64,000 nucleotides of DNA, taken from the NCBI GenBank assembly GCA_014529385.2, contig CM043942.1, forward strand, positions 21,620,991 to 21,684,990, in the 5' to 3' direction. A model generated the notes under the pieces. The model saw only the letters and a program-made list of their open reading frames with translations. It made no database searches and had not been told where the DNA came from. Each line of letters opens with the position of its first letter. Position 1 is the first letter of the stretch. This DNA comes from Adiantum capillus-veneris. Its lineage: Eukaryota; Streptophyta; Polypodiopsida; Polypodiales; Pteridaceae. This document shows, one piece after another, positions 33,251-44,612 of this stretch. The translations under genes were made by a program, and so were the position numbers.

Positions 33251-34330
33251 CCTTTGGGTGTCTTTTCACCTACCATATCTGCATCAACATACCCTTGCAA
33301 GAAAATGTCAGTGCCTCCAAAATACAAAGCATTTGTGGTTGTCCCCTTTAGATACCTAAGTATCCACTTCACAACTTGCCAATGCTCTTTACTTTGATTA
33401 TCCATGAACCTACTTACAACTCCCATTGCATGTGCAATATTTGGCCTTGTCCAGACCATAGCATACATTGAGAACCTACCACTACAGCATATGGAGCTTT
33501 AGACATATAGGCTATCTCCTCTTGTGTCTTTGGACACATATCCTTGGTTATTTTAAAGTGACTAACCAAAGGTGTAGAAATAAATTTTGCATCTTGCATT
33601 GCAAACCTTTTGAGTATCTTCTTGATGTAATCCTCTTGAGATAGCTTTATTGTCTTTTTTGTTCTATCCTTTGATATATTCATACCGAGTATCCTCTTTG
33701 CAGCACCTAAATTTTTATTAAGACAGATTTAGACAGCTCCTCTTTTAGGTCTTTGATGTCTTGCAAATTTACACTTGCAATCAACATGTCATCAACATAT
33801 AACATTAGGATGATGAACTTCCCATCTCCCAAATTCTTTGTGTAGATGGAGTGATCTGAGTTGCATCTTCTAAATCCGTGATCCAGCATCCATTGATCGA
33901 ACTTCAAGTACCACTGTCTGGATGCTTTCTTTAAACCATACAAGCTCTTCTTTAATCTGCAAACCATTTTCTCCTTACCTTTTTCTTCATATCCCTTTGG
34001 TTGAAGCATGTAATTTCCTCCTCTAAGTCACCATGAGGGAATGCCGTATTTACATCCATTTGTTCAAGATTTAAATCATGAGCAGACATAAGGCTTAAGA
34101 CAAGCCTAATTGAGTTCATTTTTATAACATGAGAAAATATTTCATTGAAGTCAATACCTTTCTCTTGAGAAAACCCTTTACCACAAGCTTGGACTTGTAT
34201 TTTTTGCCACCTTCTTCTTCCTTCAACTTATACACCTTGTTCTACAGTGCCCACTTACCTTTACGCAACTCAACCAAGTCCCATGTTTGGTTGTGATGTA
34301 ATGAGTCCATCTCCACTTGCATGCTCTTCA
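33251..34330 (-). pseudogene. Copia reverse transcriptase, element C
   Basis: Motifs in order on the minus strand: KYKSKLVVKGF and GIDFNEIFSHV (about 34140-34210), LEQMDVNTAFPHGDLEEEI (about 34020-34070), RLKKSLYGLKKASRQWY, LMLYVDDMLIAS (about 33770-33805, catalytic YVDD intact), then SAMYAMVWTRPNIAHAMGVV and WQVVKWILRYLKGT. Multiple frameshifts and stops occur, for example near 33690 and 34010. Confidence 0.9.
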
Positions 34331-35690
34331 TCCATTCTTATTTGGATTCTTGTTACATAGCTTCTTCATATGATTTCGTCTCTCCAAAATCTGAGACCAA
34401 GAGATGGTTGAAGGAAGGAACAAACATTTTTGGAGGTCTACTTGCTCTTGTGGATCTTTCAGGAATAGGTTGAGGCTCTTCATTTGGTTGATGTTGTTGC
34501 ACATTGTCTCCATTTGCACTCCTTGAGTCTTCACCGTCCTCAAGCTACATGTACACATCACATTTTATTTTTTTCCTTTCCGAGTAATCTTTGTACATAT
34601 TTTGTTTGTTAAAATTACATCTCTACTTTTAAAGATTTTACCATCTTCAGGATTCCATAGGCAATCCCAAGGTCAGCTTCTCCATAGCCAATGAAGAAAA
34701 ACTTTTTGGACTTTGCATCTAGCTTTGACCTAAGGCTTCGATCTATGTGCATGAAAGCCTCGCACCCAAACACTTTGAGAAATACATAATTCATCAGTTT
34801 ACCTATCCATGCCTCTTCTAGAACTCCCCCATCCAATTCCATTGAGGGTGACCGGTTGATCAAGTACACAGACATACTTACTGCTTTGGCCCAAAGCTCA
34901 AACGGTGGGCCTGCATGTAGCCGCATGCTTCATGCTCACTCCATGATTGTTCTATTCACCTTTCAAAAATGCCATTTTGTTGAGGTGTTCTTGGGGTTTT
35001 CCTTTGCCTTTGAATGTCATTTCTAGCACAAAAGCTTTCAAAAGCTTGGTTGCAATATTCGCTTCCATTGTCAGATCTGAGACATTTAACCTTGGTACCT
35101 GCATCATTCTCCACAAAGGCTCTCCACAAAAGCTTGGTTGCAATATTCGCTTCCATTGTCAGATCTGAGACATTTAACCTTGGTACCTGCATCATTCTCC
35201 ACAAAGGCTTTCCACCTTTGAAATATGAAAAACACATCAAATTTATTCTTCATTACATAAACCCATGTTTTCTTAGTCATATTGTCTATGAATGTTACAT
35301 AGTACAATGAGCCACCAAGTCATGGTGTACTTGCAAGACCCCAAACATCATAATGAACCAACTCAAGTTTTTTATTTTTTCTTTCATTTCCTGATTTTTT
35401 AAATTTTACCCTTTTTTGTTTGCCATAAACACAATCTTCAGAGAACTCTTTAAGTCAACTTCTTTCAAACATAGTAGAAGCTTCTTTGATTGAAGGATTT
35501 GCATTCCTCTAGCACTCATATGCCCAAGCCGGTAGTGGCACACCACAGTGTCAACTTCTGTAGCTATTGTACAAGTTGAAGATTGTGTGCTGACAGCACA
35601 CAAGTACCACCAAAGATCCCTTTGAGATCTTCCAATTTTTGTTTTCAAATGCAATGTTGTGACCTTCATCGTCCAATTGTCCTATAGAGA
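34331..35690 (-). pseudogene. Copia integrase and linker, element C
   Basis: The zinc-binding part reads VVCHYRLGHMSARGMQ (about 35500-35545), with downstream Cys residues lost. The core shows GSLYYVTFIDNMTKKTWVY (first Asp) and CLRSDNGSEYCNQAF (second Asp, present twice because of a duplication), then TPQQNGIFER and MRLHAGPPFELWAKAVSMSVYLINRSPS. The KVFGCEAFMHI segment (about 34750) and a linker with FVPSFNHLL-type text lead to RT. Frames are broken repeatedly. Confidence 0.85.
35041..35214. repeat. 87-bp in-frame tandem duplication in copia integrase
   Basis: Units begin AAAAGCTTGGTTGCAATATT at 35041 and 35128. The 87-bp period equals 29 codons, so the frame is kept. Each unit encodes DAGTKVKCLRSDNGSEYCNQ, including the second catalytic Asp. 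Confidence 0.95.
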
Positions 35691-36758
35691 TCAAATTTTT
35701 GCAAAGAAAAGGAACATGCCTAGCATCTTTAAGCTTCCATTCATTTCCATAAGTAGTTTTGACACAAATTGTACCTTTGCCAACAATTTCACAAGCTTCA
35801 TCATCTCCCAAGTATACATACCCAAAATTACCTTTTGTGTAATTTTGGAAATGCTTCTTGTGTGATGACGCATGGAATGAAGCCCTAGAATCTACTATCC
35901 AAGAATTACACACATTGTCTATTGAGAGAATTAGAACATCTTGCTCTACTTTACTCGCCACATTGGCCTCCATTATTGGCTTGTTTTCTTGAAACTCTAA
36001 CTCCTTCTTCTTCTTGGACCAACAATCCTTCTTGATGTGTCCCTTCCTGCCACAGTTCCAACATTCAAGAACTGGCTTTGTGCGTGACTTGCTCCGTCTT
36101 GAGCGATCACGACCCTTTTGGTTTTTGAGCCTCTCCTTAGGCCTTCCTCTTGTTTCCACTGACAGTGCATCATTTGATGATTCACATGTGCTTCTCCTTT
36201 GCATTTCCTCGCTTAGGAGAACACCCACAACATCATCAAACTTAAGAGTATTTGTGTTAGAGATAGAGTTACTTGCAGCCATCACAAGGTTGTCACAACT
36301 ATCCACCAATAGAGACAATAGCATAAGGAGAGCTAGCACTTTGTCATCGAAATTTATTTTCACCGGTTGAAGTTGACTTATGTTGGTGTTAAAGTCATTT
36401 AGGTGTTCTAAAATTGAACCATTCTCTGCCATCTTTAGATTGAACAAGCGCTTCATGAGAAATACCTTATTGGATATCGACGGTTTCTTGTAGAGGCCGT
36501 CAAGTGACTTCATCAAGTCCTTCGTGGTCTTCTTTTCCAAAATGTTGAAGCCACCTTTGTTGACGCCAAGCTTAGACGGATGTCTTTTGGTCAAGGACAA
36601 TCCATGCTTCATCTGCCATTGTTGAGAGCTTCTTTGCAAGACCGCCTAGTGGCAAATAAAGGTCCTTCTAGTAGAGATAGTCTTCAATCTGTATCTTCTA
36701 ATGTTGGTAGTTTTTTACTGTTGAACTTCTTGATCTTGAGCTTTCCTTTCTCCGCCAT
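35551..36758 (-). pseudogene. Copia gag and protease, element C
   Basis: The likely start is ATG at 36758 (MAEKGKLKIKKFN), 55-75 bases inside the primer-binding site. Two stops break the first 45 codons and a frameshift follows. The rest (35551-36639, 362 codons) is open: a UBN2-type gag core (KDLMKSLDGLYKK, LKMAENGSILEHLNDFN, VLALLMLLSLLVDSCDNLV), zinc knuckle CWNCGRKGHIKKDC (C-x2-C-x4-H-x4-C), and protease loop WIVDSRASFHAS (Gly of D-S-G-A replaced by Arg). ARHVPFLCKNLISIGQLDDEGH, the conserved pre-integrase text, ends it. Confidence 0.9.
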
Positions 36759-36810
36759 TACTCCCACTCAATTCAAGGAATCCTTTCATTGAGATACTTT
36801 AGCTACGAGC

Positions 36811-36831
36811 AAACCTTGCTCTAACACTAGT
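36811..36831 (-). promoter_or_regulatory. Primer-binding site of copia element C (decayed tRNA-Met type)
   Basis: The minus strand next to the 5' LTR reads AGTGTTAGAGCAAGGTT, close to the canonical TGGTATCAGAGC site with two or three changes. It supports the LTR boundary at 36832. Confidence 0.7.
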
Positions 36832-37499
36832 TGTTAGAAAATAGGACGTAGCTAAGTAGATAATAGAGTAGCTTACTTAATGGAGAGTCACACACGAGAG
36901 ATTATAGAGTAGAGAGAGAGAGAGAGAGAGAGCGCACACGATATACGGGTTCACCCAATGTGGGATACGTTCGCAGGAAGCAGGCACTCAATGGCTTTAG
37001 TACTTCAAACAAGAAGTAGTTACAAAGGGATTATACCCTTAATAGAGCTCTTGCTTTGTTTCACTCTCACCACCTCACACCTAACTTCACAATGCACCAC
37101 AATACTCCACAATGCATTTTTGTGTGTAAAAGAGGCCTCCTTTTATAGGCCAAAAGGGTTGCCCTCTCTCATGAGAGGCAGTCGTGTGTAGCCGTCCTTC
37201 TGTAGAAAAGTCCAAGTTGGACTCTCCAATGCGTCCATGTGTGGCCGCTCTTGAGAAGACAAGTCCGCTTTGAATTCGGCCATCGACCATTGACTATCGG
37301 CCACCGGCCAATCGGCCAACCTACCGGTCATTTTTTGACCACTTTTTGGCCACCATCCGGCCATAATATTCAAAAAATTTGAATATTCCAAAAAAAAGGA
37401 ATATTCAGGAAGCTCGAGGCTGGTCGTGGAAATTTTGGTTTTTCGACGAGTGATTTTTCTTCACGCATGATGGCTTCTCCTCATAACGAGGGCTTTACA
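36832..37499 (-). mobile_element. 5' LTR of copia element C
   Basis: 668 bp with TG (36832) and CA (37498-37499) ends on the plus strand. It contains a GA run (36909-36933) also present in the other LTR and a CCGGCC-rich segment near 37300. Confidence 0.9.
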
Positions 37500-38649
37500 T
37501 ATGTGCATTTAGTATTGAAGTGATTGGCTCTAAGTGAATGGAACACTTCATGGGTGAGCCCTCGACGGATCGACAATGAGGGAGGGGAGCCATTCAGCAG
37601 TATGGATACGTGTATAAGTTAGGGGTAGGCCCCAAATAATTTCCCCTTCTAAAATCATAAGCAAGGGGTCTTTATGAAGGCTTCTAATAACATAAAATTG
37701 CATTGACATATATAGATAGAGATTACTATAAATACATCAAATGCTCATATTGCTACCGCAATATTTGCAATTCCCATCTAATTCAATTGAAAGTTAGTCT
37801 TTGGTATTACAAGGCTTAAACCTTTTTCACACAAATATGCTCAAGTTTCTCCATTACTCACCTACTACCATCAAGGATTACCTAACTACTCATTCTGGTT
37901 TTTTGTTCTCTCATAAAGTTGCTAGGGTTGTTTGAGACTTAGGAGTAAGGAGAATTCCACTTGGGTATATTGACATAAATTATGTCAACAAATTTAGCCA
38001 TAGTGTGTTCTCAAAGGACCATCCAAAGCCTTACATGTAAGATAGGGGTATAATAACTTGTTTCACCATAGCTCTTATAAGTGTAAGAATACACTAGTCA
38101 TAAACAAGGTTTTCCTAAGACTCTCTGCTCACAAGTGGCGTGTACTTTCCTACAAAGAGTGGATCCACTAGGGGCAAGCCGGAACATCTATGTGTGTTGG
38201 GGCATGAGTCAACATATCAGGCAAGTAGAACTAGCAAGTGAACTTTGCTCACTCTGAATGTGTTCTTCAACCATGGTTCTTTTCATTGGTCCAAATATAC
38301 AAAAGGATTCATAGGCTAGGCAATGTGAACCCAACCTAAGGTGAGGGAACCCGTTGTTGCATGCTTAGTTGTCCACATGGACGGCCACAATAGAAATAGG
38401 TCTTTGGGACTTCTCCTCTAAGGCGTGCTTCTTAGCAAGCCAACAAACCGGGGGTACTTACTATAATGGTTTTTACACTAAATTACTCTGAATTCTCTAC
38501 ATTTTCTCGTTTACAAATTTAACATGTAGAGGAAACTTTTAAATTTTGTAGATGGGAATATACAAACATAGGTTTTCTTTTTGCACTATTAATGACCTAG
38601 AAAATTTGTTAATTTTTTGAACACTAATAATGACCTTTCTATCACATAA

Positions 38650-38790
38650 ATGGGGTAAATTGGTTATCTTAGTTCACTCTTGAGAAAAAGGTCCCGAGTT
38701 CAAGACCTATCAGATAGATCTCTCAGCTTTGTTGGGATTGTTCCCGGGACATTAAAAATATCTCTTCTCCTCTCCTCTTCTTTGTAAAGT
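38650..38790 (+). mobile_element. tRNA-derived SINE (head region)
   Basis: GGTAAATTGGTTAT (about 38653) resembles an RNA polymerase III A box, as in GCTCAGTTGGTTAGAGC of tRNAs. GTCCCGAGTTCAAGACC (38691-38707) resembles a B box, about 40 bases further. The tail region (TTGTTGGGATTGTTCCCGGGAC) is followed by a T/C-rich stretch ending near 38790. The ends and target duplications are not clear, so the limits are approximate. Confidence 0.55.
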
Positions 38791-40006
38791 AGTGTTTTTT
38801 TGGCGAGGCATCTCATATTTTCATCTATTTATTGCTTTATTTGCGAGATTGAATGTTTTGAAAAAGTTGAGAGGCATTTTGGGAATTTTAGGCAGAATTT
38901 TGTCAAATCTGAGAGGTATGTGTGGAGTTTCTGACATTTTAGGCTGCCCCCTCCCCCTCCCACTTCCCCCTCATACATACAGTAGATGTTGGAAAATTAA
39001 ATGAGGGTACCTCTATTGTATACTCTTATGCAAGCCCTAATAAAACCCCCTCTTCCTTATACTTAGGATACCATATGAAACTACATCGTGAATCTCCTAG
39101 TGTAGCACAAAAAAGCCTTCTTGTGTGAAGTTTCTAATTCTTCTATTGATAATGGTTTCCATTTATGTTCAAGAAATTTATACTAGTGTCAAATCCATAA
39201 CTTAGTATTCACAACATTACTACACTAAGCATATCGGTATATATAGGAAGCACATGTTTTTAAAGGAGGAGATTATATTATGTTGAGCACTAAAAACATC
39301 AAATCAACAGTGTTGAAATGAATGCTTTTGTCAGACTTGTTCCCCATTCTTATAGTCCTTTCTAAAAGTTGGAATTAATTTCCCTAAAAGATTCCAATGG
39401 AACCTCACAATTTCAAAGGAAAGGTGCTCTGCATGTTGCCATCACCCACACTTCAAATCTTGCTCGTCCTACTCTATGCCAACATGGCTCCCCCCTGGTC
39501 CGCTGCCCTTGCTCTAGGCATCCGCATGGCTCCCTTGCTGTGCACAATGCCGCACAAAGATCTCCCATTAAGCTCCCCTCATTCTCTTCTTTGCTCTATC
39601 GCACCATGACATCCCCATCCCCTATTTCCTTCCACCTGCGGCGCCTGCCTCACGCACATACATATAGACGCTCTCTCTGGCAACTGTTAGACACCACTAC
39701 AACCGCCTCAGCTAAACAACACCTGCTAATCGTGGCTTGAGATTTTGAGATTCCGAGGTCTTCCTAAATCTCCCCTTTACCTTCCTCTACACCATTATGA
39801 GGTCCTACCATATAACCCTCCCCTCGCTTTTCCGTTCCCTCGCTCATGTGCGCTCTTGTCGGAGCTCTCCCCCTGCATCACCCTCCCTTCCCCTCCCCCT
39901 GCATTTTCCCTCACCCAAAACCATGTCATATAATCTCTGGGAACCACCTCCAACACCTGAAATAGACAGAGAGATAGGACTTGTTGCATCGCATCTGTAG
40001 TAGCGC

Positions 40007-40031
40007 AGAGAGAGAGAGAGAGAGAGAGATT
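40007..40031. repeat. GA microsatellite
   Basis: An uninterrupted GA run of about 24 bases. Confidence 0.95.
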
Positions 40032-40157
40032 GATTGTGTGCCTCCCCTGTAGAGGAGTGCGCGAATGTGCACGCAACATGCCCCCTCAACGGCGATGCAA
40101 TGCGCACTCCAGCCCTGATTGAGACCTGCAAGTAGCAAGACACGAAAAAGATCCCAA

Positions 40158-40159
<2 letters not shown>

Positions 40160-40214
<55 letters not shown>
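40160..40214. repeat. CT microsatellite
   Basis: An uninterrupted CT run of about 54 bases. Confidence 0.95.
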
Positions 40215-40217
<3 letters not shown>

Positions 40218-40788
40218 CCACGTGCCTCTGCACTTTTCCTCTTCCACATACATAAATAGACTACCTAAAAAACAAAGCATCGTGATTCATCTCTCAAAAA
40301 TTTGACAGACCTCCACGTGCCTTGTCCCCTCTTTTTTTCATCAAGACCAAAGATAGCATCTCAATACATTCGCTTTAATTCAACCCAAAAACAACGTTTG
40401 TTGGACCTGTTAGTCCTTATAGAATTTTAGATTTCATTAATGATGCCTCTTTTAGGTTAGATTTACCATCTCGTTGGCACATCCACAATTCCTTTGACAT
40501 CAATTGTTTTGACCCTTTTGAGGACCCCTACCTTCTCATCCAATTTATGAAGGCTACCTGTACTTGTAGACCAAGAAGAAAGATGTGTACTTGCACACAT
40601 GGTCGATCATGACACCACCACTACAGCCTTCGTAAGGTTTACAATAGATATCTTTTGACTTTTAACGATACCCAAAAGCAAATGTCCGCAGCAAAAAATG
40701 TTGAAAAAATATTTTAAAAATGTTCCTTGTAATATTAAGCCACATGTACATACCATTAGTACTTTGGCTAGTGGTAAGTGGCCGGTGC

Positions 40789-40808
40789 ACATAGTCAATA
40801 CCGCACGT

Positions 40809-40843
<35 letters not shown>

Positions 40844-40933
40844 AGTGCCAAGTTAATAGTGTGTTTACATAGTCAATACCGCGCATGCGCGCACACACAC
40901 ACACACCCACCTAAGTGCCAAGTTAATAGTGTG
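40789..40933. repeat. 78-bp tandem duplication enclosing AC microsatellites
   Basis: ACATAGTCAATACCGC starts at 40789 and 40867. Both copies end CACCTAAGTGCCAAGTTAATAGTGTG. The AC runs inside have different lengths (about 30 and 16 bases). Confidence 0.9.
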
Positions 40934-41635
40934 GTAGAACAATTAAAAAAAAGTGGGTTGTGTCATTCTTTAGAGATCCTTGATGGAATATGGGAAAGTA
41001 TCTCTATGGATATGGATTTCATAGTAGGATTTTTTACTATTGTACATGGACATGATTCCTTTTGAGTAGTGGTTGATTGTCTACTAACCAAGATGTGTAA
41101 ATTATTCCTATCAAGACTAAATAGTTAGTAAATCTATTTGTAAAGAACATCTATAAGTTGTGTGGTTTATCCACCAATACCATAAACAATCACGATCGTA
41201 AAATCAATAGCCATTTTTTCCAAAGCAGTACTCCAAAATTTGAATACTAAATTAAGTTTAATTATGATAATCATCCTAACATTGAAGGCCAAAACAAATG
41301 GGTAAATCAAGTTGTAGAGGATGTAAGTAAGAAATAGTGAGATTAGTAAAATTATTATCCAATCTTAGAGTTTTCTTACATTAGTGCCAAGCATTTGTTT
41401 ACACGGTTCAGTCCCTTTATATTAACATATGACTTTCAAAAAATTTCATTGATTTTAGTTGGGTTTGTCAATGAAAGTATCCTACAAGTCAAGGAATTTT
41501 TATAGAATCGCATGTCCATGTTACATTGCTTGTTAAATGTTTAACAAGAACAAGGTAGAATTTACAAATATAAGCTTAATAAAAAACAATAGTCATATAC
41601 TTTTGAAGAAGGTGATCATTTTTTCCTATAGGTAC

Positions 41636-42440
41636 CTAGAGGCTGGAAGAGGAGGTGGCTAATCTGACTTCCAAAAAAGCTTCTGGGATGGACTCCAAAG
41701 AAGAACACAAAAGATGGCTGGAAGCGAAATCCAACTTGGTTGAGCAGTATTTAGAGGAGGTTCCTCTAGCCAGAGGCTGCCAATCAAGCACATTTTTATA
41801 TGGCCCTAAAAATTTGGAAGAGACACGGCTCTTTCCACACACTCATAGACAAGAATGGGAATACTACACAAGACCAAGATGTAATGACTAGGTTGATGCT
41901 CGATCACCTTAGCCAAATCATTGGCCAACCAGAGACCCACTCGCAAGAAGTGGGTGAATTCAAAGCGACCTTTCTTGAGAGTGTCCACAGGAAAGTTTCA
42001 CAACCTAAAGTCAATCGTCTCGAGATGGCCTTCTCTAAATTGAATGCTCACTTGCTTTGCAAGCTCTTGGCAAGGATAAATCCCCTGGCTGGGATGGTCT
42101 GACACTGAATTTTTTAGGAAGTTTTGGGAGGATCTCAAGGTATTGATCACGTGTGTGACTAACCAAGCTCTAGTAAAGGGGTCCTTGTATCTCAATGTGA
42201 AAAGAGGGCTTATCAAGCCTATCCCAAAACAGGTGTGTTGCTTGCAGCTTAAGTATTGGTGCCCCATAACTATGATGTCGATGGCATATAAAATCATTGC
42301 CAAGGCAGTCACTCTTGAAATGCCCCCCCTCCTTGACAGAGTCATCTCCCCTCATCAGCACAATCAAAGGAAGGTAAATATATGAAAATTATCTTGACAG
42401 CAATGGTTGGCATTGAGTATGCGGCCTTCACGAAGCAAAA
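41636..42440 (+). pseudogene. LINE (L1-like) reverse transcriptase fragment
   Basis: Frame pieces follow the plant L1 pattern: an N-terminal helical part (about 41640-41770), then SFHTLIDKNGNTTQDQDVMTRLMLDHL, DKSPGWDGLTLNF (about 42075-42115), VLITCVTNQALVKGSLYLNVKRGLIKPIPK (two frames, 42135-42230), YWCPITMMSMAYKIIAK (about 42255-42305) and PPLLDRVISPHQHN. These are the start and fingers motifs of a LINE RT. The catalytic F-A-D-D region is not present. Several frameshifts. No poly-A end is seen; it runs directly into family B gag. Confidence 0.8.
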
Positions 42441-42527
42441 GTGCATTCTGCTTCATCAGTAGGCCAGGGAGCACTCTCATGTAGCGGAGTCAGTTGGGGA
42501 TCCAAGACAACTTCTATCCTCGAATAG

Positions 42528-43560
42528 GTGGTTAGGATGCCCATTCCACAAGCTTTGCCAGTTCAGCCAGCCACCTTTCAAAGTCCAAATGACAAATTAA
42601 CAAGGAACCAATTTCCAGGCTATGCAACAGGTTTTTCCACCACCACGGTAATTCCTATGTATTTTGGGGGTGGGTGGATTTGTGTTTTAGAGCATGGTTG
42701 GCTATGCATCTAGAAACCAACAATAATAGTGTTTGGGGTTATGCAAGGCATGATGCCAAACCCCATATATGGTAATATTGGCATGCAACAAGGGTTTCAG
42801 TGCAACCAGGGCCAGTTTGGGGTGCCATAGGGACAATTTGGCATGGCTAGTTTTTCCAACCAGCAGGCACATATGGCACTAGTGATGCAAAATGTCAATG
42901 GCCAAGGAGCATTGATGATCCCTATTACAGTGCCGTATGACAATTTGGGAGCACTAGAAAAGCCAAAAGCATACAAAGAAGGTGGTGCAACTGTGAAGTT
43001 TGTTGCTTTTAGCGGCTTTGAGGATAAGGCAAAGGATCTTACTTTCCTCCAACAGTTTGATACAGCTTATGCAGGGGAAAATTTTACAGGGAAATTTTAC
43101 AAAGGCCTCCAAGGCTAGGAAAGCTACCACTTTCTTGAAAGGAAATGCACTTACATGGTGGACAACACTATTGATCCAAGGACAGGCTCCTGCCACATGG
43201 GTATACTTCAAGAAAATGTTTGCATCTGGTCCTTCAGACGTCTCGGTTGAGTCCTTGCCTTTGGTTTTTTTTTCTAACCCCTGGGATGCTTCAGGAGTCA
43301 CTTTCACAACGGGCTTCTTTGCTGAATTTTTCTTTTGTTGACCCCTTTCATGTTGCCCTAAAACCCACTGTCCTCTCCCTTCAACAAGGCAAGACCATTG
43401 TTGGAAACTTCCATAAGCTGAGTGAGGGTAGTCACTTTGTTCTTTGTATAGTAACCTTGAAGCCTTTTAGGTAGCCCATGAGCCACAACAATACTTCTCA
43501 ATCTACTCTGTCAGTGGCAAAAACCTGTAGGAGGTTACTGGGAGCAACGATTTACAAAAC
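42528..43560 (+). pseudogene. Family B gag, copy B2
   Basis: A Gln/Gly/Met-rich N-terminal region (42528-42960) is followed by the gag core: YKEGGATVKFVAFSGFEDKAKDLTFLQQFDTAYAGE (42990-43080, frame 0), then, after a shift, FLKGNALTWWTTLLIQGQAPATWVYFKKMF (43130-43220). The next about 120 bases do not continue gag sensibly on this strand but read well on the other strand (see findings). A degenerate gag end follows. The phrase order matches B1 at 5.7 kb. Confidence 0.75.
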
Positions 43561-43990
43561 CTCTGATTTTACTTTTGTACTTGCAAGTAGCCATAGTTAG
43601 TTGGTGCCAATCCTTCATGACATCAACTTCAAATGTTTCATATGCAAGTAGCCTAGTCACTTTGCTACAGATTGTCCACCAAGAAGAAGACCAACTGATT
43701 CGGATGACAAAGAGGACAGGAAGGCAAGAAGCCCAAACCCATGGTAGGTCTAGTGCCAAAATGGTGGGTGATAGGCCAAGTTCAGATGCCAATGAGTTAT
43801 GCAGAGCATTGGGTAAAGTCAGAGACCAAACATCACTTATTTTGTTTTATCCAAGTGCTAAAGCAAACTTTATCTCACCAGAATTGGCCATCAAGTTGGG
43901 CATCAAAGCTGAAGAGATGGGGTACACAACAGAGGCAGGGCTGGCATGTCCTGACCACTTCTGTAATTAAGAATCATCTTTCTACATACT
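43561..43990 (+). pseudogene. Family B zinc knuckle and partial protease, copy B2
   Basis: FKCFICK*PSHFATDC (about 43627-43672) is a C-x2-C-x4-H-x4-C knuckle with one stop inside. The protease follows in another frame: LILFYPSAKANFISPELAIKLGI (about 43835-43905). The active-site loop has lost D-[ST]-G (now Y-P-S). The C-terminal half of the protease is missing before RT. Confidence 0.75.
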
Positions 43991-44036
43991 TGATTTTTAC
44001 ATGTGATGTTTTAGAAATTGTCAATCAAATCTATAT

Positions 44037-44612
44037 GTGTTAGATAAAGAAAGGTTAGCGTTTTTGAGAGAGTTAAGTGAATTTTTTTCTAATTCATTAC
44101 CGTCTTTGTTGCCGCCAGAGAGGCCTGAGGATCATGCGATAGATTTGGTGCCAGATTGTAGCCCACCAAATAGGCCTTCGTACAGGGTTAGTGCGGCTCA
44201 ACAGAAAGAGATTATGGGCCAAGTAGAGGACTTGTTAGAGAAAGCGTTGATTCAACCTAGTTCTTCACCCTTTTGCTCCCCAGTGCTTCTAGTGCAAAAG
44301 ATGGATGGCTCTTGGTGCATGTGTATTGATTATCGTGTGTTAAATAAGAATACCATCAAGAACAAGTTTCATATCCCAAGGATTGATGATATTCTTGACC
44401 GACTAGAGGGTGCTACAATTTTTAGTACGATAGACCTTAAGAGTGGGTACCATCATATTCGTATCAAGCCAAAGGATGTGCACAAGACTGCATTTAGGAC
44501 AACTTTTGGTTTGTACGAGTTCTTAGTGATAACGTTCGGTCTCACAAACGGTCTTGCTACAGTTAATAGGATGATGGATTAGATTTTCCGCCCACATCAA
44601 AATTTTGTTGCG
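44037..44612 (+). pseudogene. Family B reverse transcriptase, N-terminal to palm, copy B2
   Basis: A long open stretch (181 codons): DHAIDLVPDCSPPNRPSYRVS, SSSPFCSPVLLVQKMDGSW, CIDYRVLNKNTIKNKF, IFSTIDLKSGYHHIRIKPKD, TAFRTTFGLYEFLV and FGLTNGLATVNRMMD, then a stop and IFRPHQNFV. This is Ty3/gypsy RT of chromovirus type with the first catalytic Asp (STIDLKSGYH) intact. It ends just before the Y-x-D-D box because another element begins at about 44610. Confidence 0.9.

Larger units (their letters stand above)
32135..37499 (-). mobile_element. Ty1/copia element C, near full length with both LTRs
   Basis: A 5.4-kb minus-strand element. The 5' LTR is 36832-37499 and the 3' LTR is 32135-32811. The internal order is primer-binding site, gag, protease, integrase, RT, RNase H, the Ty1/copia order. 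The LTRs share most of their sequence by eye but differ at many bases and small indels, so the insertion is not recent. Flanking 5-mers (TGAAT left, TATGT right) do not match, so no target duplication is seen. Coding regions carry frameshifts and stops. Confidence 0.9.
37500..41635. other. Unassigned stretch with a SINE and microsatellites
   Basis: No recognisable gene. The 39.4-40.1 kb part is more C-rich than its surroundings and contains short ORFs without family resemblance. Supported items are the SINE at 38650, GA (40007-40031), CT (40160-40214) and AC microsatellites, and the 78-bp duplication at 40789. Confidence 0.5.

Noticed and set aside
39369-39740. 123-codon plus-strand ORF in a C-rich stretch
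   Set aside because: No domain, motif or homologue in the window; two overlapping frames look equally open, as expected from composition.
39844-40280. ORFs with Arg-Glu runs
   Set aside because: Translations of the CT run at 40160-40214.
41636-42345. Minus-strand ORFs over the LINE fragment
   Set aside because: The plus strand carries the LINE RT motifs.
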